A stretch of 64,000 bases of DNA from Manganitrophus sp963718695 (lineage in GTDB: Bacteria > Nitrospirota > Nitrospiria > SBBL01 > Manganitrophaceae). The stretch covers positions 3,038,001 to 3,102,000 of the forward strand of contig OY970371.1 in NCBI GenBank assembly GCA_963718695.1, in the 5' to 3' direction. The notes beneath the pieces were generated by a model. The model was not told the origin of the DNA and did not search any database. It saw nothing but the letters and a program-made list of their open reading frames with translations. Below, piece after piece: positions 53,645 to 62,662 of the stretch; position 1 is the first letter of the stretch, and each line of letters starts with the position of its first letter. The position numbers and the translations under genes are program-made.

Positions 53645-54211
53645 ATGAACGTTCCGCTCTCACAGCTTTATGAATCGACCGATCGCACCCGCATTTACTT
53701 CGTGATCCTCGACGGGCAAATTTTCCTTTCATCGGATACATCCGGAGCATCCTGGAATTCCACCCAAATCGGAATATGGGCGAGCAAGGGACAACTGATT
53801 GCCGTGCAGAATCCAAAGCTCATCCCCGGAGCGAGCACCACCCGCGCGGAGATTGTTCCCTTCCACCAGGCTTACATCGTCAAGCCGGACCTGAGCGGCA
53901 TGATCCTCTTTCAGCGCAAAAGCAAAAACGGCTTCCTCATCAATATCCTTGAGAGAACCGCCCTCCCAATGGTCGTAAAAAATGCAGGCGATGTGATCTA
54001 TCTGCCGGAAAACGCGCTACTCGATCAGGCGGTCGAACAGTTAATGAATGGGAAGATGACAATAAAGCAGTTAATGGCTCTGGAGGCGGAAGGGGCGCAT
54101 GTCGACCCTCGTAAGACGGCCACGCGGGAAGGGCGATTTATCGAACTGGTCATCGTGCCGCGCGGCGTGCTCTTTCGGTGCCTCAAAGAGTCGTCTTTGG
54201 CAGGAAGATAA
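53645..54211 (+). CDS. Conserved-looking hypothetical protein (188 aa)
   Basis: From ATG 53645, with GGAGGAGGA seven bases upstream (the longer frame to 53522 is unsupported). The N-terminal half is beta-rich (RIYFVILDGQIFLSSDTSG, GQLIAVQNPKLIPGAST). The C-terminal half ends in GRFIELVIVPRGVLFRCL. There is no signal peptide, membrane segment or catalytic motif that I recognise. It is convergent with the comM fragment. Confidence 0.65.
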   Translation: MNVPLSQLYESTDRTRIYFVILDGQIFLSSDTSGASWNSTQIGIWASKGQLIAVQNPKLIPGASTTRAEIVPFHQAYIVKPDLSGMILFQRKSKNGFLINILERTALPMVVKNAGDVIYLPENALLDQAVEQLMNGKMTIKQLMALEAEGAHVDPRKTATREGRFIELVIVPRGVLFRCLKESSLAGR

Positions 54212-54277
54212 GTTACCGACGTGGACCTGATTCAAAACGATCGCTTTATTGAGGATTCAGATAATATTTATCTATTC

Positions 54278-54832
54278 TTACCCCCCAAAGGTCTTCCGAT
54301 CCAAACTCCGATACTGCACCGCCTCGGCGATGTCGGTTGCCGAGATCTGATCTCGTTGCTCCAGATCCGCAATCGATCGGGCCACCTTTAAAATGCGGTT
54401 ATACGCGCGGGCGGAGAGGCCCAGCCGCTCCATCGCCATCTCCACCAATCTTCGCGAGGGCTCGTCGATCTGGCAGTACTTTTTGATCTGCCGGGGGCGC
54501 AGCTGCGCGTTGCAGCGGATTCCATCCTTCTCGTAGCGCGCCCGCTGGACTTCGCGCGCGGCGAGGACCCGCTTGCGGATGGTCTCGGAGCTTTCGTCTT
54601 GGGCCTCGGTCGTCAGATCGCGGAACGGCACGGCCGGGACCTCGATGTGCAGATCGATCCGGTCGAGCAAGGGACCGGAAACTTTGGCCCGATAACGTTG
54701 GATGGCGACGGGGGTGCAGGAGCAGCTTCGGGTGGGATCGGTCAGGTAGCCGCAAGGGCAGAGTTGCGTTGCCTTTTTGCAAAGTAGCTCTAAAAACCAA
54801 AAAACCGTTGCCTTCTTCATATCCGAAGTCAT
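54278..54832 (-). pseudogene. ComM/YifB Mg-chelatase-like ATPase, C-terminal fragment
   Basis: The frame encodes the C-terminal part of the ComM/YifB family: CPCGYLTDPTRSCSCTP, KVSGPLLDRIDLHIEVP, QIKKYCQI, LGLSARAYNRILKVARSIADL and AEAVQYRSLD. The Lon-like N-terminal domain and Walker A region are missing. Native similarity starts at about 54775, and the first 20 codons are foreign. ComM is a helicase for branch migration in natural transformation. This copy is truncated by a rearrangement with the XRE gene. Confidence 0.85.
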
Positions 54833-55269
54833 TGATAACTTTGGGGGATCACATCAAAAAGAAACGCCTCGATTTAGGATTGTGGCAAAAACAGGTCGCT
54901 GAGAAAATCGGAGTCGATGAGGCTACCCTCTATAATTGGGAAAAGCAACGCACGGCTCCCAAACTGCCATACATCCCAAAGATTATTGCATTCCTTGGCT
55001 ATAATCCCTTTCCACCTGCCAGTTCACTGCCCGAAAAGATTAAAAACTGCCGGAAAGTTTTAGGTCTGACCCAGGAAAGGCTGGCTGAGATGATCGGAAT
55101 CGACGAGTCCACACTGGCTAAATGTGAAGCCGGGAAGAGCCAACCAACTGAGAAAACGTTAAAGTTGATTGAGGCATTTTGGGGGTCTTCTGGACTGGAG
55201 AATAAGATGTTGAATGAGGCTGACCAAAACAAGAAAATCAGAAAGAAGGAATTCGGTGGGTATGTTTAG
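54769..55269 (+). CDS. XRE-family protein with two helix-turn-helix domains
   Basis: About 166 codons with only TTG starts available (54769, or one nearer LITLGDH). HTH 1 reads LGDHIKKKRLDLGLWQKQVAEKIGVDEATLYNWEK in outline. HTH 2 is at about 90-140 (GLTQERLAEMIGIDESTLAKCEAG). The duplication resembles scattered single-gene XRE regulators. The apparent 5' end coincides with the break in comM, so the native start may be lost. GC is lower than in the core genes. Confidence 0.7.
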   Translation: MPFCKVALKTKKPLPSSYPKSLITLGDHIKKKRLDLGLWQKQVAEKIGVDEATLYNWEKQRTAPKLPYIPKIIAFLGYNPFPPASSLPEKIKNCRKVLGLTQERLAEMIGIDESTLAKCEAGKSQPTEKTLKLIEAFWGSSGLENKMLNEADQNKKIRKKEFGGYV

Positions 55270-55417
55270 AACACACGAACTCGGTCGACGAATAAGTTTT
55301 GGAAAACTAAGGTCCGAATTCTTGGTGTTTACAAAAAATGAAATAATCCGTAAATGAAACTAAGAGATGGCGTTAGTGAAATGAACTCTGTAATACGAAA
55401 AGGACAAACTAGAGTTA

Positions 55418-55678
55418 TCAATCTAGTGAAGGCTGCGGTGGTGGTATTTTTTTGATACCGTCAAGACTATCAACGCGGTGTTCCAGATTATGCGATAGCT
55501 CTTTAATTTTATTCTCAAGTTTTAGGGTTATAATTTCTTCTTTATCTCGCAATTGGGTCTCGAGAGATTTCATCTCTGCTTCAACCTTGGTAAGGTGATT
55601 CTCAAATTTTAGAGTTAAAATTTGATCTCTATCTTCTAACTGGCTCAAGATAGCTTTCATTTGGGCTTCAAGGCTCAT
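55418..55678 (-). CDS. Small coiled-coil protein (86 aa)
   Basis: ATG 55678, AT-rich. Long heptad-like helix with internal repeats: EDRDQILTLKFENHLTKVE is echoed by RDKEEIITLKLENKIKELS. The tail is proline-rich (KKIPPPQPSLD). No known family. The flanking stretches 55270-55417 and 55679-55746 hold nothing else I can support. It may be cargo or debris of the IS-rich region. Confidence 0.5.
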   Translation of the reverse strand: MSLEAQMKAILSQLEDRDQILTLKFENHLTKVEAEMKSLETQLRDKEEIITLKLENKIKELSHNLEHRVDSLDGIKKIPPPQPSLD

Positions 55679-55746
55679 GAGACGGTTATGGTGATTTTCT
55701 TGATTTCTTGTAAGCTCTCCAACCTTGTGTACTAGGTTATCAACGG

Positions 55747-57563
55747 TATGGAGCCTGTAGAAAAAGGCTTTTCATAGATCGATATTCTTCGGATTTGTTC
55801 ATTTTTTAGGAGGACCCGTTCCTATTTTTAATTCTTTGCAATGATCTTTTTAACGATCCCTTTAAGGTACCCTCGTTTTATTCTTTTTATTTCCTCTTCC
55901 TGCCCTTTTGGGCCTTTCTCTCGATTCCCTTACCCGACTTGTAATCCATATCGATGGATCTTTCCAAGATTATGAGTGATACAATAAAGCAGCCATTGGG
56001 TGTTGACCTTGATCTTTCCGCGAAGACTGAATCGATTAAGGCCCAAAGTACTTCGTATGTTTGCAAAGACCGGCTCGACGATCCCCATCCTGCAACTGTA
56101 GATCGATCGCCCAATTTCCGAATCGATTTTCTTGATCATCTTCTGTGTAAAACTTTCTTTCGCCTCTTTTGTCTTACCGATAAAAAAGGTGACTTGCCGC
56201 GCAACGGTATTCGGCTTTCTTAAACATTGCGCTCTTAATGGGCATCCGCGACAGTCGGCCTCTCTTGCCATGTAGGAGATCCCTTTCAAGTCTCTGACCG
56301 CAAAGTTGCTGTTCTTCAGATACAAGGCGTTTCCTGCCGGACAGATGACTTTCCCTCTTGTTTCGTCATATTTAAAATCGGCCGGCGCAAAATATTTCTT
56401 TTTCGGTTTTTCTTTCTTAATGGGGCTTTTGTGACGCTCGGCTGTGGCAAACCGGGGATCTCTTTTGCGGAATCGGTTGTCGGCGACATAACCGTCGATC
56501 TTTTCTTCATCCAGCATCTTCATGTTCGCTTCGGTATGAAAGCCACTGTCCGCCGTCAGATAGGTCCCTTTGAAAGGATCTTCCTTTCCGCCAATCTCCC
56601 TGAAGTTCTTCCGGATCCCTTCGATCATTGGTTTGAGAAGGTCATGCTCCTGCGCTTCTCCGAAAGCTTCGGCATGGACGATGACCTGATGCTTGGCGTC
56701 GGAGGCCACCACGCCGTCATACCCCTGGATGACCCCGTGAGAAGTCGCCATCTTGGCGCTCTCATTGTCGGTGAGGTTGCTCTTCTTGGCTTTCCCGCTC
56801 TTGCCGATTTTGTCTTCGCTCTCATTAAGCCATCTTTTGATCTTTTCCGCCTTCGATCGAAGATTCGATAGGTGTTTCTCCTCTTGCTCCTTGTCTGAAA
56901 TGGAGGCCTTCTCTTCTTTGTCTTCGCTTCGGTGTTTCTTGACAATGTATTCAATCGTTTTTTCGATCTTCTCTTTCTTCTTGATGAAGTCTTCTTTCGT
57001 CCCGCTCCACTCTTTGGAGGCGTTGGAGGAGAGCTTGCATCCGTCGACGGCGAACATCTCTTTCCCGATCAAGCCCATCTCATTGCAAATCAAGAGCACG
57101 TTGCGAAACAGCGCGGTCATCTCTTTGTCCATCGAGGAGATAAAGTCGGCTATGGTGGTGAAGTGCGGCTGTGTGTCGGCGGAGAGCGCCATGAAGATGA
57201 TATTGTTCCGACAGCACGCCTCGATTTTGCGGCTGGAGGTGATCCCGCGCGAGTAGGCATACAAAATGATTTTCAGCAGAATCGCGGGATCATAGGCGGG
57301 GGCGCCGGTGTCGTCGTTCCTGTACCGGGGGATGAAGATGGATAGGTCGAGTTCGTGGTCGATGATGTGGTTGAGGGCGTGTTCAAACGTCCCCGGCAGG
57401 ATCTGCTCTTTGAAATAGACGGGGATCAGCTTTCCTTGATCGTAGGAATATTCCTTGTATCGCGCCATCTCTTCTCCTCGTCGATGAAATTCCAATCGAG
57501 GATACTCTAACAAAAGAAAAAGAAAACTTACACCTCTTTTTATGGTTTTTCTACAGCTTCATG
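55747..57563. mobile_element. IS1182-type insertion sequence
   Basis: A transposase gene is flanked by imperfect terminal inverted repeats sharing CTGTAGAAAAA: left copy at 55756-55766, complement TTTTTCTACAG at 57546-57556. Outward of these, ATGGAGC and ATGAAG also correspond. The exact ends and target duplication were not resolved by eye. Confidence 0.75.
55930..57468 (-). CDS. IS1182-family DDE transposase
   Basis: 512 residues from ATG 57468 (GAGGAGAAGAG upstream; MARYKEYSYDQGKLIPVYF). The N-terminal DUF772-type region (PAYDPAILLKIILYAYSRGITSSRKIE) precedes the DDE domain (FAVDGCKLSSNASKEW, TYLTADSGFHTE, GIVEPVFANIRSTLGLNRFSLRG). The zinc-like motif is CRGCPLRAQCLR. It appears intact and potentially active. 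A long charged insertion (KKKEKIEKTIEYIVKKHRS onward) is usual for this family. Confidence 0.93.
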   Translation of the reverse strand: MARYKEYSYDQGKLIPVYFKEQILPGTFEHALNHIIDHELDLSIFIPRYRNDDTGAPAYDPAILLKIILYAYSRGITSSRKIEACCRNNIIFMALSADTQPHFTTIADFISSMDKEMTALFRNVLLICNEMGLIGKEMFAVDGCKLSSNASKEWSGTKEDFIKKKEKIEKTIEYIVKKHRSEDKEEKASISDKEQEEKHLSNLRSKAEKIKRWLNESEDKIGKSGKAKKSNLTDNESAKMATSHGVIQGYDGVVASDAKHQVIVHAEAFGEAQEHDLLKPMIEGIRKNFREIGGKEDPFKGTYLTADSGFHTEANMKMLDEEKIDGYVADNRFRKRDPRFATAERHKSPIKKEKPKKKYFAPADFKYDETRGKVICPAGNALYLKNSNFAVRDLKGISYMAREADCRGCPLRAQCLRKPNTVARQVTFFIGKTKEAKESFTQKMIKKIDSEIGRSIYSCRMGIVEPVFANIRSTLGLNRFSLRGKIKVNTQWLLYCITHNLGKIHRYGLQVG

Positions 57564-57624
57564 GATTAACCTAAGCCACGATGATACATTTTTAAGCCAC
57601 GACATTGCTTAACCACCAATGAAG

Positions 57625-57646
57625 ACCCCCCAGCTTGCTGGGGGGT
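57625..57646. terminator. Perfect hairpin between the IS and the gene at 57671
   Basis: ACCCCCCAGC-TT-GCTGGGGGGT is a 10-bp perfect stem. TTTCT follows on the plus strand. It is placed to end minus-strand transcription of the 57671-57973 gene or plus-strand read-through from the IS. Confidence 0.6.
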
Positions 57647-57670
57647 TTCTAAGGTCTAATATTAAACAAC

Positions 57671-57973
57671 TTATTTTATTCGTGGAGGTTTTGGGCTAGT
57701 TTTGGTTGAAGGTTTTCTCATTCTTGCTAGAGAACCATCAATTTCTTCAAGCACTTTATCCCACTGGTCTTCAGCTTGCTTTAGGCGTGGCACTATATAG
57801 TTTGAGAAAACATCATCCTCATTGAGTCCATTCTGTTCGACAGCGGATTTGAGCTCCTGCATCAGCTCTTTCTCATTTGCTTTGAATTCATGCCGTACGA
57901 TAGCTTGCTGAATATGAAAGATGGCCTCCGCTACCTGGTCGCCCATTCTTACTCCCTTTCCTGATCGTGACAT
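57671..57973 (-). CDS. Small hypothetical protein (100 aa)
   Basis: From ATG 57973 (GAAAGGAG upstream; the longer frame is unsupported). Helical and acidic: DQVAEAIFHIQQAIVRHEFKA, ELMQELKSAVEQNGLNEDDV, WDKVLEEIDGSLARM. The tail is basic and proline-rich (TKTSPKPPRIK). No family recognised. It is AT-rich, like the surrounding IS region. Confidence 0.6.
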   Translation of the reverse strand: MSRSGKGVRMGDQVAEAIFHIQQAIVRHEFKANEKELMQELKSAVEQNGLNEDDVFSNYIVPRLKQAEDQWDKVLEEIDGSLARMRKPSTKTSPKPPRIK

Positions 57974-58516
57974 TTGTTTTCTCCTTTCAAAATGGTCAAT
58001 CCATGTAACAGGGAAACCGTCTTGAAAGAATAGTAACAAATCGTCGTTACCTGTCAAACCATGTGACCCAATAATATCAACTAAAAACTACAGAAAGCAA
58101 CCCTCATTAGGAAAGAGGATCTTGCAATGTTCTTTACTGTTTTTACAGAACCCATTTAGTTTTTAAACCGGGAGCTATCATTTATGACAGGTAAAGAGAG
58201 AAACTAATGTTCAATCTCTTTTATAATTTGGACCTTAGTGAAAGTGCCTTTAGAGAAGTTAAAGACGTAAGTGGGTGCTCTAAGAATTTTTTGAGTGATC
58301 AGAAATCTTTACCAGAAAAAGTCGTTTTTCTGCTGAAGAACAAAATTCTGCCAGTTTTAACAGCGTGGCTAAAAAACAGAAAATGCACTTCTTGTTTTTT
58401 ATACTGATGCTAATAACAAGTCAAGAAAAAAATAACAGATACCTATTAAGCAACTAATCATAGGTATACATTAAACTCAAAACATATTCCGCATACAAAG
58501 ACCTTCTATCATAATC
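57974..58516. other. 543-bp AT-rich intergenic region
   Basis: The stretch is clearly AT-richer than the core genes. It contains one doubtful 66-codon plus-strand frame (58207-58407, start MFNLFYNLDLSES) after a purine-rich AAAGAGAGAA. I do not accept this frame as a gene. No RNA or repeat is supported. Confidence 0.4.
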
Positions 58517-61500
58517 CTATTTCTCCTCCTTCATCCGCTTCATCGCCTGCATGATCACCTGCGCCACGGCCTGCCGGCGGGTTTGCTTTTGCGTCTCCTC
58601 GACCGACTGGTAATTTACCTTTACTTTGTATCCTCTCACCGTTTCCTCTTTGCTTGCCGATTGAGCATCGAGTTCATCGAGATAGAGAATAACCTCCTCC
58701 GTGTGAAGGAAGAGGACCCGCTCAAGGCTCCCTTTTTCCAACCGCCCGGATATATATTCCTTTATCTTGTTGAGGTTCCTCTTCTCTGAAGACACAAGAA
58801 TCACGGAGTCATACCCCGCCGCGAGGCACTTCTCGACATTCCCCAATTCCTGCTCTCCGTTTGTCGTAATCGAGATCTCACAGGCGATCTTTTTACCTTC
58901 CTTCTCTAAAGCAACATCAATACTTCCCGCTCCGTCGAGAACCTGCTTCTCGATCGTCGCTCGATATCCCTTGTGCTCCGCAATCTTCTTAATCAACTGT
59001 TGAAGATATTTGTGCTGCTGTCCACCGCGACCGAGCGGCGCGGGGTCGTCCAGCAGTGGTCGCTTACGGACCGGTTCCTCCGCCTGCTCAATGTAGGGTC
59101 GTGAGATCACAGGCTCTTTCTTTTCCTTTTTAACGCTCTCTTTTTCCACCGGCTCTTCCACCCGACAACCTTCTTCGGGAATGACAGGGGACTGCGCCAC
59201 TTGCGCTCTGCCGGCCGCAAGCGCGGCCTCCACTTCCTCCCGCCGCAAAGCGTATTTCTCCCGTGATAAGGCGAGAATGCGCTCCCGTTTCTTTTCCGCC
59301 ACATCCGGCTCAACAGCAACCAAAGAGAATGTTTTCAGGTTGAAATCATACTCCACCCGCTCAATGCGGCAGACCGCCTCACCGACGCCGAGGTTCTGGA
59401 GGTCTTTCGCATCAAAGAATGTAAATCCGTCTTCAAGTTTTTCGGCGTCAAATTCTCCCAAACGGAAGCAGATCCGGGTGCATGGATTCGCAATCACCGC
59501 ACTGGCCACCTCCGCGTCCTTGCTCCACAGTTGCCGCAACTCCTGGTGAGCGAGAATCAAGCCAAGATGGTATTTCCGCGCCCCGGAGAGAATCGCCGCC
59601 ATGGAGGGGGTAATGAAGTTCTGGAATTCATCGATGTAAAGGTAGAAGTTCCTGCGGGCCGACTCCTTTAACTCCTGGCGGCTCATCGCGATTTGATGAA
59701 GCTTGGAGACCAGAAGGGTACCCAAAAGATACGAGTTCTCCTCTCCAACCGCGCCCTGCGAAAGCTTCGCCAGAAAGATCTTCCCGCCATCCATGATCTT
59801 CCTGAAATCGACCTTGTTCTCCTTTTGCGAGACCATATGCCGGATCAGTTTCGGTCGGAGGAAGGTATCCAGCCGGGTAAGCAACGGCGCCTGGGGCTTG
59901 CCGGCAAGCAGGGGATACTCCTTCTCCCAGTAATAAGCAACTTCGGGGTCCGTTACTGAATGGAGGAAGTTTTTCCGGAAAGCAGGCTCAATGAGAAATC
60001 GTCTAAGATCCGAAAGCGTCCCTCCGTTCTTGCTCTCCAGAAAGGCAAGGATGGCATTCCCCAAAACCGAGGTCATCTGGTCTCCCCACGAGGTGGAGAG
60101 CCGCCGAAACACCGCGACCAAATCCGAGGAGAGAAGATTTTTCTCCAATTCCGAATGGGCCGAGAGGATGTTAAAGCCGACCGGATATTCCGCATCCGAG
60201 GGATCAAAGAGAATCACATCGGGGAGCCGCTCGTCGGGCACATATCCGAGAATCTGATCGATCAAGTCCCCGTGGGGATCCAAGACGGCGACCCCCTCGC
60301 TGTTCTTGATATCCTGAATGATCATATTGAGGAGCAGCGTGCTCTTCCCGGTGCCCGAAGCGCCGATGACATACGTATGGCGCGTGCGCTGATCCGGAGC
60401 GATGCCCACAACCTTTCGCTCGCCGCCATGGATGTTTTCTCCCAGGGTAAGCGCATGATGAGCCACCATCGGAGGAGCCGCTTTGCTCTTCTTGCTCCAC
60501 CGGGTGAGTTTTTCGGACCTCACCGAAGCGGAGGGAAGATGGGCAAACGAGACCAGCTCCTCGGAATTCAAGAGCATCCCCGACCGATGGCTCTGCCGGA
60601 GGATGAGGTCCTCCAGATGGTCGTCGAAATCGTACCCTTCGTTCGAGAGGGGAATAAAGGAATTGCTACCGGGAAGAGAAAACTGCTCCAGTCCTGCTCC
60701 CAGGCGCTTCACGATGGCGAACGCTTGATCTCTATCCTTTGAGAATCCGGAGGCCCGAACAATCGCGGCAAAGAGGGGACTTGCCGTCTTCTCGGCCGCC
60801 CGCTTCGTCATCTCAGGGGCATCAAGGAAGAATGGCTTTCCCTCCCAATCGGTGACCGACCACCTAATACTTTCCGCCCAATCCTCTCGCACCGGCTGTA
60901 TGAGCACTTGAAAGATTCCAACTTCCTGAGAACGCAGGCGAGAGAGGACGCCAAAGAACGCTGATAAAGGATCAGCGCGAAAATCCCGTACCATCCCAAC
61001 CGGCTGCATGAATTCGTTATTGAGGCCAAAGTCGACGATGACACCCTTCCCCTCCGTATCCTCCTCTGGGAAGGCGGTCTTGAGAGCACGCCCGATCGCA
61101 TCCTCTCCTTCAAGACAGTGGGCTTCGGGAAAGTACGCCTGAAGCTGCGCTAAAAGCTGCTCTTTATCCTCCTTGTGACACGCCAATTGGAAGAGGATCT
61201 CCTTTTCCGTTCCCACTATCTCAAAGGCCACGGGGGATTGATTGTACTTCATGGCAAGGAGAAGCCGCTCCGAGGTTTCTTTGCCGATATCCGTTTCCGG
61301 GGGAGCAACGATCTGAACGAAACAGAGGTCGTTCGTCTCCATCATGGAAGGGGCGGGGAAGTCAATCTCCTCTTCATCCGGCATTTCGGGAAGATCTACT
61401 TCGCCGCTTACAGCCTCTTTGTTCTTCTGTGAGAAATAAACGGCCGGCCAGACGAAAAGGCCGATCGCCAGAACGAAGAGGGTTGGATTAAATAGACTCA

Positions 61501-61777
61501 GAGATAATAAAAAAAAGAGAATCGCTGCGGCCGAACACACGTAGGCGGCTTGCTTCGGCGCGTCTGAGGGCCGGCGGCCATCATCGGTGGGTTCTTCTGC
61601 TCGGGAAGCATGGAAGAAGGGAACATACGGCGGCTCGATGTCGACCGGATACGGCCAGAGCTGCCAGCCCCGGCCCCTCTTCTCCCATGCATAGAAGCAC
61701 TCTGTCTGCTCTTCGATGAGGCTCGGAAGGAGAGCGGGCTCCTCCCTTCGCTTTGTCGAGACGGCTTCTCTTCTCAC
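58517..61777 (-). CDS. HerA/TraD-like ATPase with N-terminal membrane segments and C-terminal nuclease-like domain
   Basis: 1086 residues. Residues 78-116 hold two transmembrane segments (ILFFLLSLSLFNPTLFVLAIG). Residues 150-440 are a large extension. The DUF87/TraD-type motor has Walker A GASGTGKST (472-479), VAVLDPHGDLIDQIL, and a Walker-B-like YLYIDEFQNF (about 713-721) with LGLILAHQELRQLW. Residues about 850-910 are a Glu/Lys/Pro linker. Residues about 920-1035 resemble a PD-(D/E)xK-type fold (GSIDVALEKEGKKIACEIS, acidic residues Asp953 and Glu967). The last stretch is basic and helical. It may pump DNA at the membrane and cut or recognise it. Homology to conjugative coupling proteins is known; the composite role is inferred. 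Confidence 0.82.
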   Translation of the reverse strand: MRREAVSTKRREEPALLPSLIEEQTECFYAWEKRGRGWQLWPYPVDIEPPYVPFFHASRAEEPTDDGRRPSDAPKQAAYVCSAAAILFFLLSLSLFNPTLFVLAIGLFVWPAVYFSQKNKEAVSGEVDLPEMPDEEEIDFPAPSMMETNDLCFVQIVAPPETDIGKETSERLLLAMKYNQSPVAFEIVGTEKEILFQLACHKEDKEQLLAQLQAYFPEAHCLEGEDAIGRALKTAFPEEDTEGKGVIVDFGLNNEFMQPVGMVRDFRADPLSAFFGVLSRLRSQEVGIFQVLIQPVREDWAESIRWSVTDWEGKPFFLDAPEMTKRAAEKTASPLFAAIVRASGFSKDRDQAFAIVKRLGAGLEQFSLPGSNSFIPLSNEGYDFDDHLEDLILRQSHRSGMLLNSEELVSFAHLPSASVRSEKLTRWSKKSKAAPPMVAHHALTLGENIHGGERKVVGIAPDQRTRHTYVIGASGTGKSTLLLNMIIQDIKNSEGVAVLDPHGDLIDQILGYVPDERLPDVILFDPSDAEYPVGFNILSAHSELEKNLLSSDLVAVFRRLSTSWGDQMTSVLGNAILAFLESKNGGTLSDLRRFLIEPAFRKNFLHSVTDPEVAYYWEKEYPLLAGKPQAPLLTRLDTFLRPKLIRHMVSQKENKVDFRKIMDGGKIFLAKLSQGAVGEENSYLLGTLLVSKLHQIAMSRQELKESARRNFYLYIDEFQNFITPSMAAILSGARKYHLGLILAHQELRQLWSKDAEVASAVIANPCTRICFRLGEFDAEKLEDGFTFFDAKDLQNLGVGEAVCRIERVEYDFNLKTFSLVAVEPDVAEKKRERILALSREKYALRREEVEAALAAGRAQVAQSPVIPEEGCRVEEPVEKESVKKEKKEPVISRPYIEQAEEPVRKRPLLDDPAPLGRGGQQHKYLQQLIKKIAEHKGYRATIEKQVLDGAGSIDVALEKEGKKIACEISITTNGEQELGNVEKCLAAGYDSVILVSSEKRNLNKIKEYISGRLEKGSLERVLFLHTEEVILYLDELDAQSASKEETVRGYKVKVNYQSVEETQKQTRRQAVAQVIMQAMKRMKEEK

Positions 61778-61805
61778 TTAACGGATACTCCGCGCCAGAA
61801 TTACA

Positions 61806-62327
61806 TTAACGCCGCAAGGATCTGGGTTGGTAGAACTCCGACATGACTGGCTTTCGCTCTCCCTCCGAAAGGATCTTGAGTCCTTGTGTCTTCGTGATCC
61901 CATCAATCACATCTAAGACGGCATTGTGCACCGATTGCTGAAACATGCGTGTGGTGTCCTGCTGATAGAGGGTTATATCCCCGATGGCCGGAGCCAGTAT
62001 CTTCCCCAGGATTGGAATCACGGAGAACGGCAAAAGGATGCTCTGCAGAAATGTCAAAGAAAACGACAGCCACGAGGAGACAAAGAACCCGGTTCCAAAC
62101 GGAGCGCCGCAGATATCGAGGCAATACCGTTTTCGTTCCACCGTGAAATACAGACGTTTTGTTGAAAAGATACCTCCCTCCTTCATCTCGGAGGTGGCGA
62201 GATGGATCTCCGGGATCTCCCGTTTTCGGATCTCCATCTCGACCTGTTCATAAAACTTGGTTGGAGCTACATTAAAATTTTCGATAAGAGTCGACCAATG
62301 GGAAATAACAAAGTATTCCTTCGCCAT
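61806..62327 (-). CDS. Membrane protein partner of the ATPase genes
   Basis: 173 residues from ATG 62327 (GGGAGGAACATC upstream). A soluble N-terminal part (PEIHLATSEMKEGGIFSTKRLYFTVERKRYCLDICGAPFG, in outline) leads to a hydrophobic segment near residues 85-115 (WLSFSLTFLQSILLPFSVIPIL). A helical C-terminal part follows (TTRMFQQSVHNAVLDVIDGI). No family recognised. It lies 28 bp upstream of the 1086-aa ATPase gene on the same strand, so it is probably its membrane partner. Confidence 0.7.
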   Translation of the reverse strand: MAKEYFVISHWSTLIENFNVAPTKFYEQVEMEIRKREIPEIHLATSEMKEGGIFSTKRLYFTVERKRYCLDICGAPFGTGFFVSSWLSFSLTFLQSILLPFSVIPILGKILAPAIGDITLYQQDTTRMFQQSVHNAVLDVIDGITKTQGLKILSEGERKPVMSEFYQPRSLRR

Positions 62328-62662
62328 GATGTTCCTCCCAGGTGTGATTGATTGTTTAAGCTAGTAACTGGTTGACGGGAATTCTTTTGCTAGGTTCCTA
62401 TGAGGAAATCAATGAATATGAGGAAGAAACTCGAAAGGAAGTGCAACAAGGCGAGAATCATTGAGTACCGAATTCGGGTTTGCATACCCGTCCTCATTAG
62501 CTGTGAGGCATTGATGGGAGGTAATACTAAATTAAGTGGCTGGATATTAAGCGGTAAGCTACCCAAAGTCAATTAGAAGTATTTACTAGAAATTATTATG
62601 AGTATATTCCTAGGAATGAACCCCTTAACCCTACAGGCTTGATAGGGAAAACATTCAAGTCC
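62328..62662. other. 335-bp gap between the two ATPase-cluster genes
   Basis: AT-rich relative to both flanks. Short competing frames exist (plus strand from 62413, MNMRKKLERKC..., 54 codons; minus strand to 62390, ending in a hydrophobic stretch). Neither has convincing support. It probably holds the promoter for the 62327-58517 pair. Confidence 0.4.

Noticed and set aside
58207..58407. 66-codon plus-strand ORF (MFNLFYNLDLSES...)
   Set aside because: It lies in an AT-rich gap with only a vague ribosome site and no recognisable features. Chance ORFs of this size are common.
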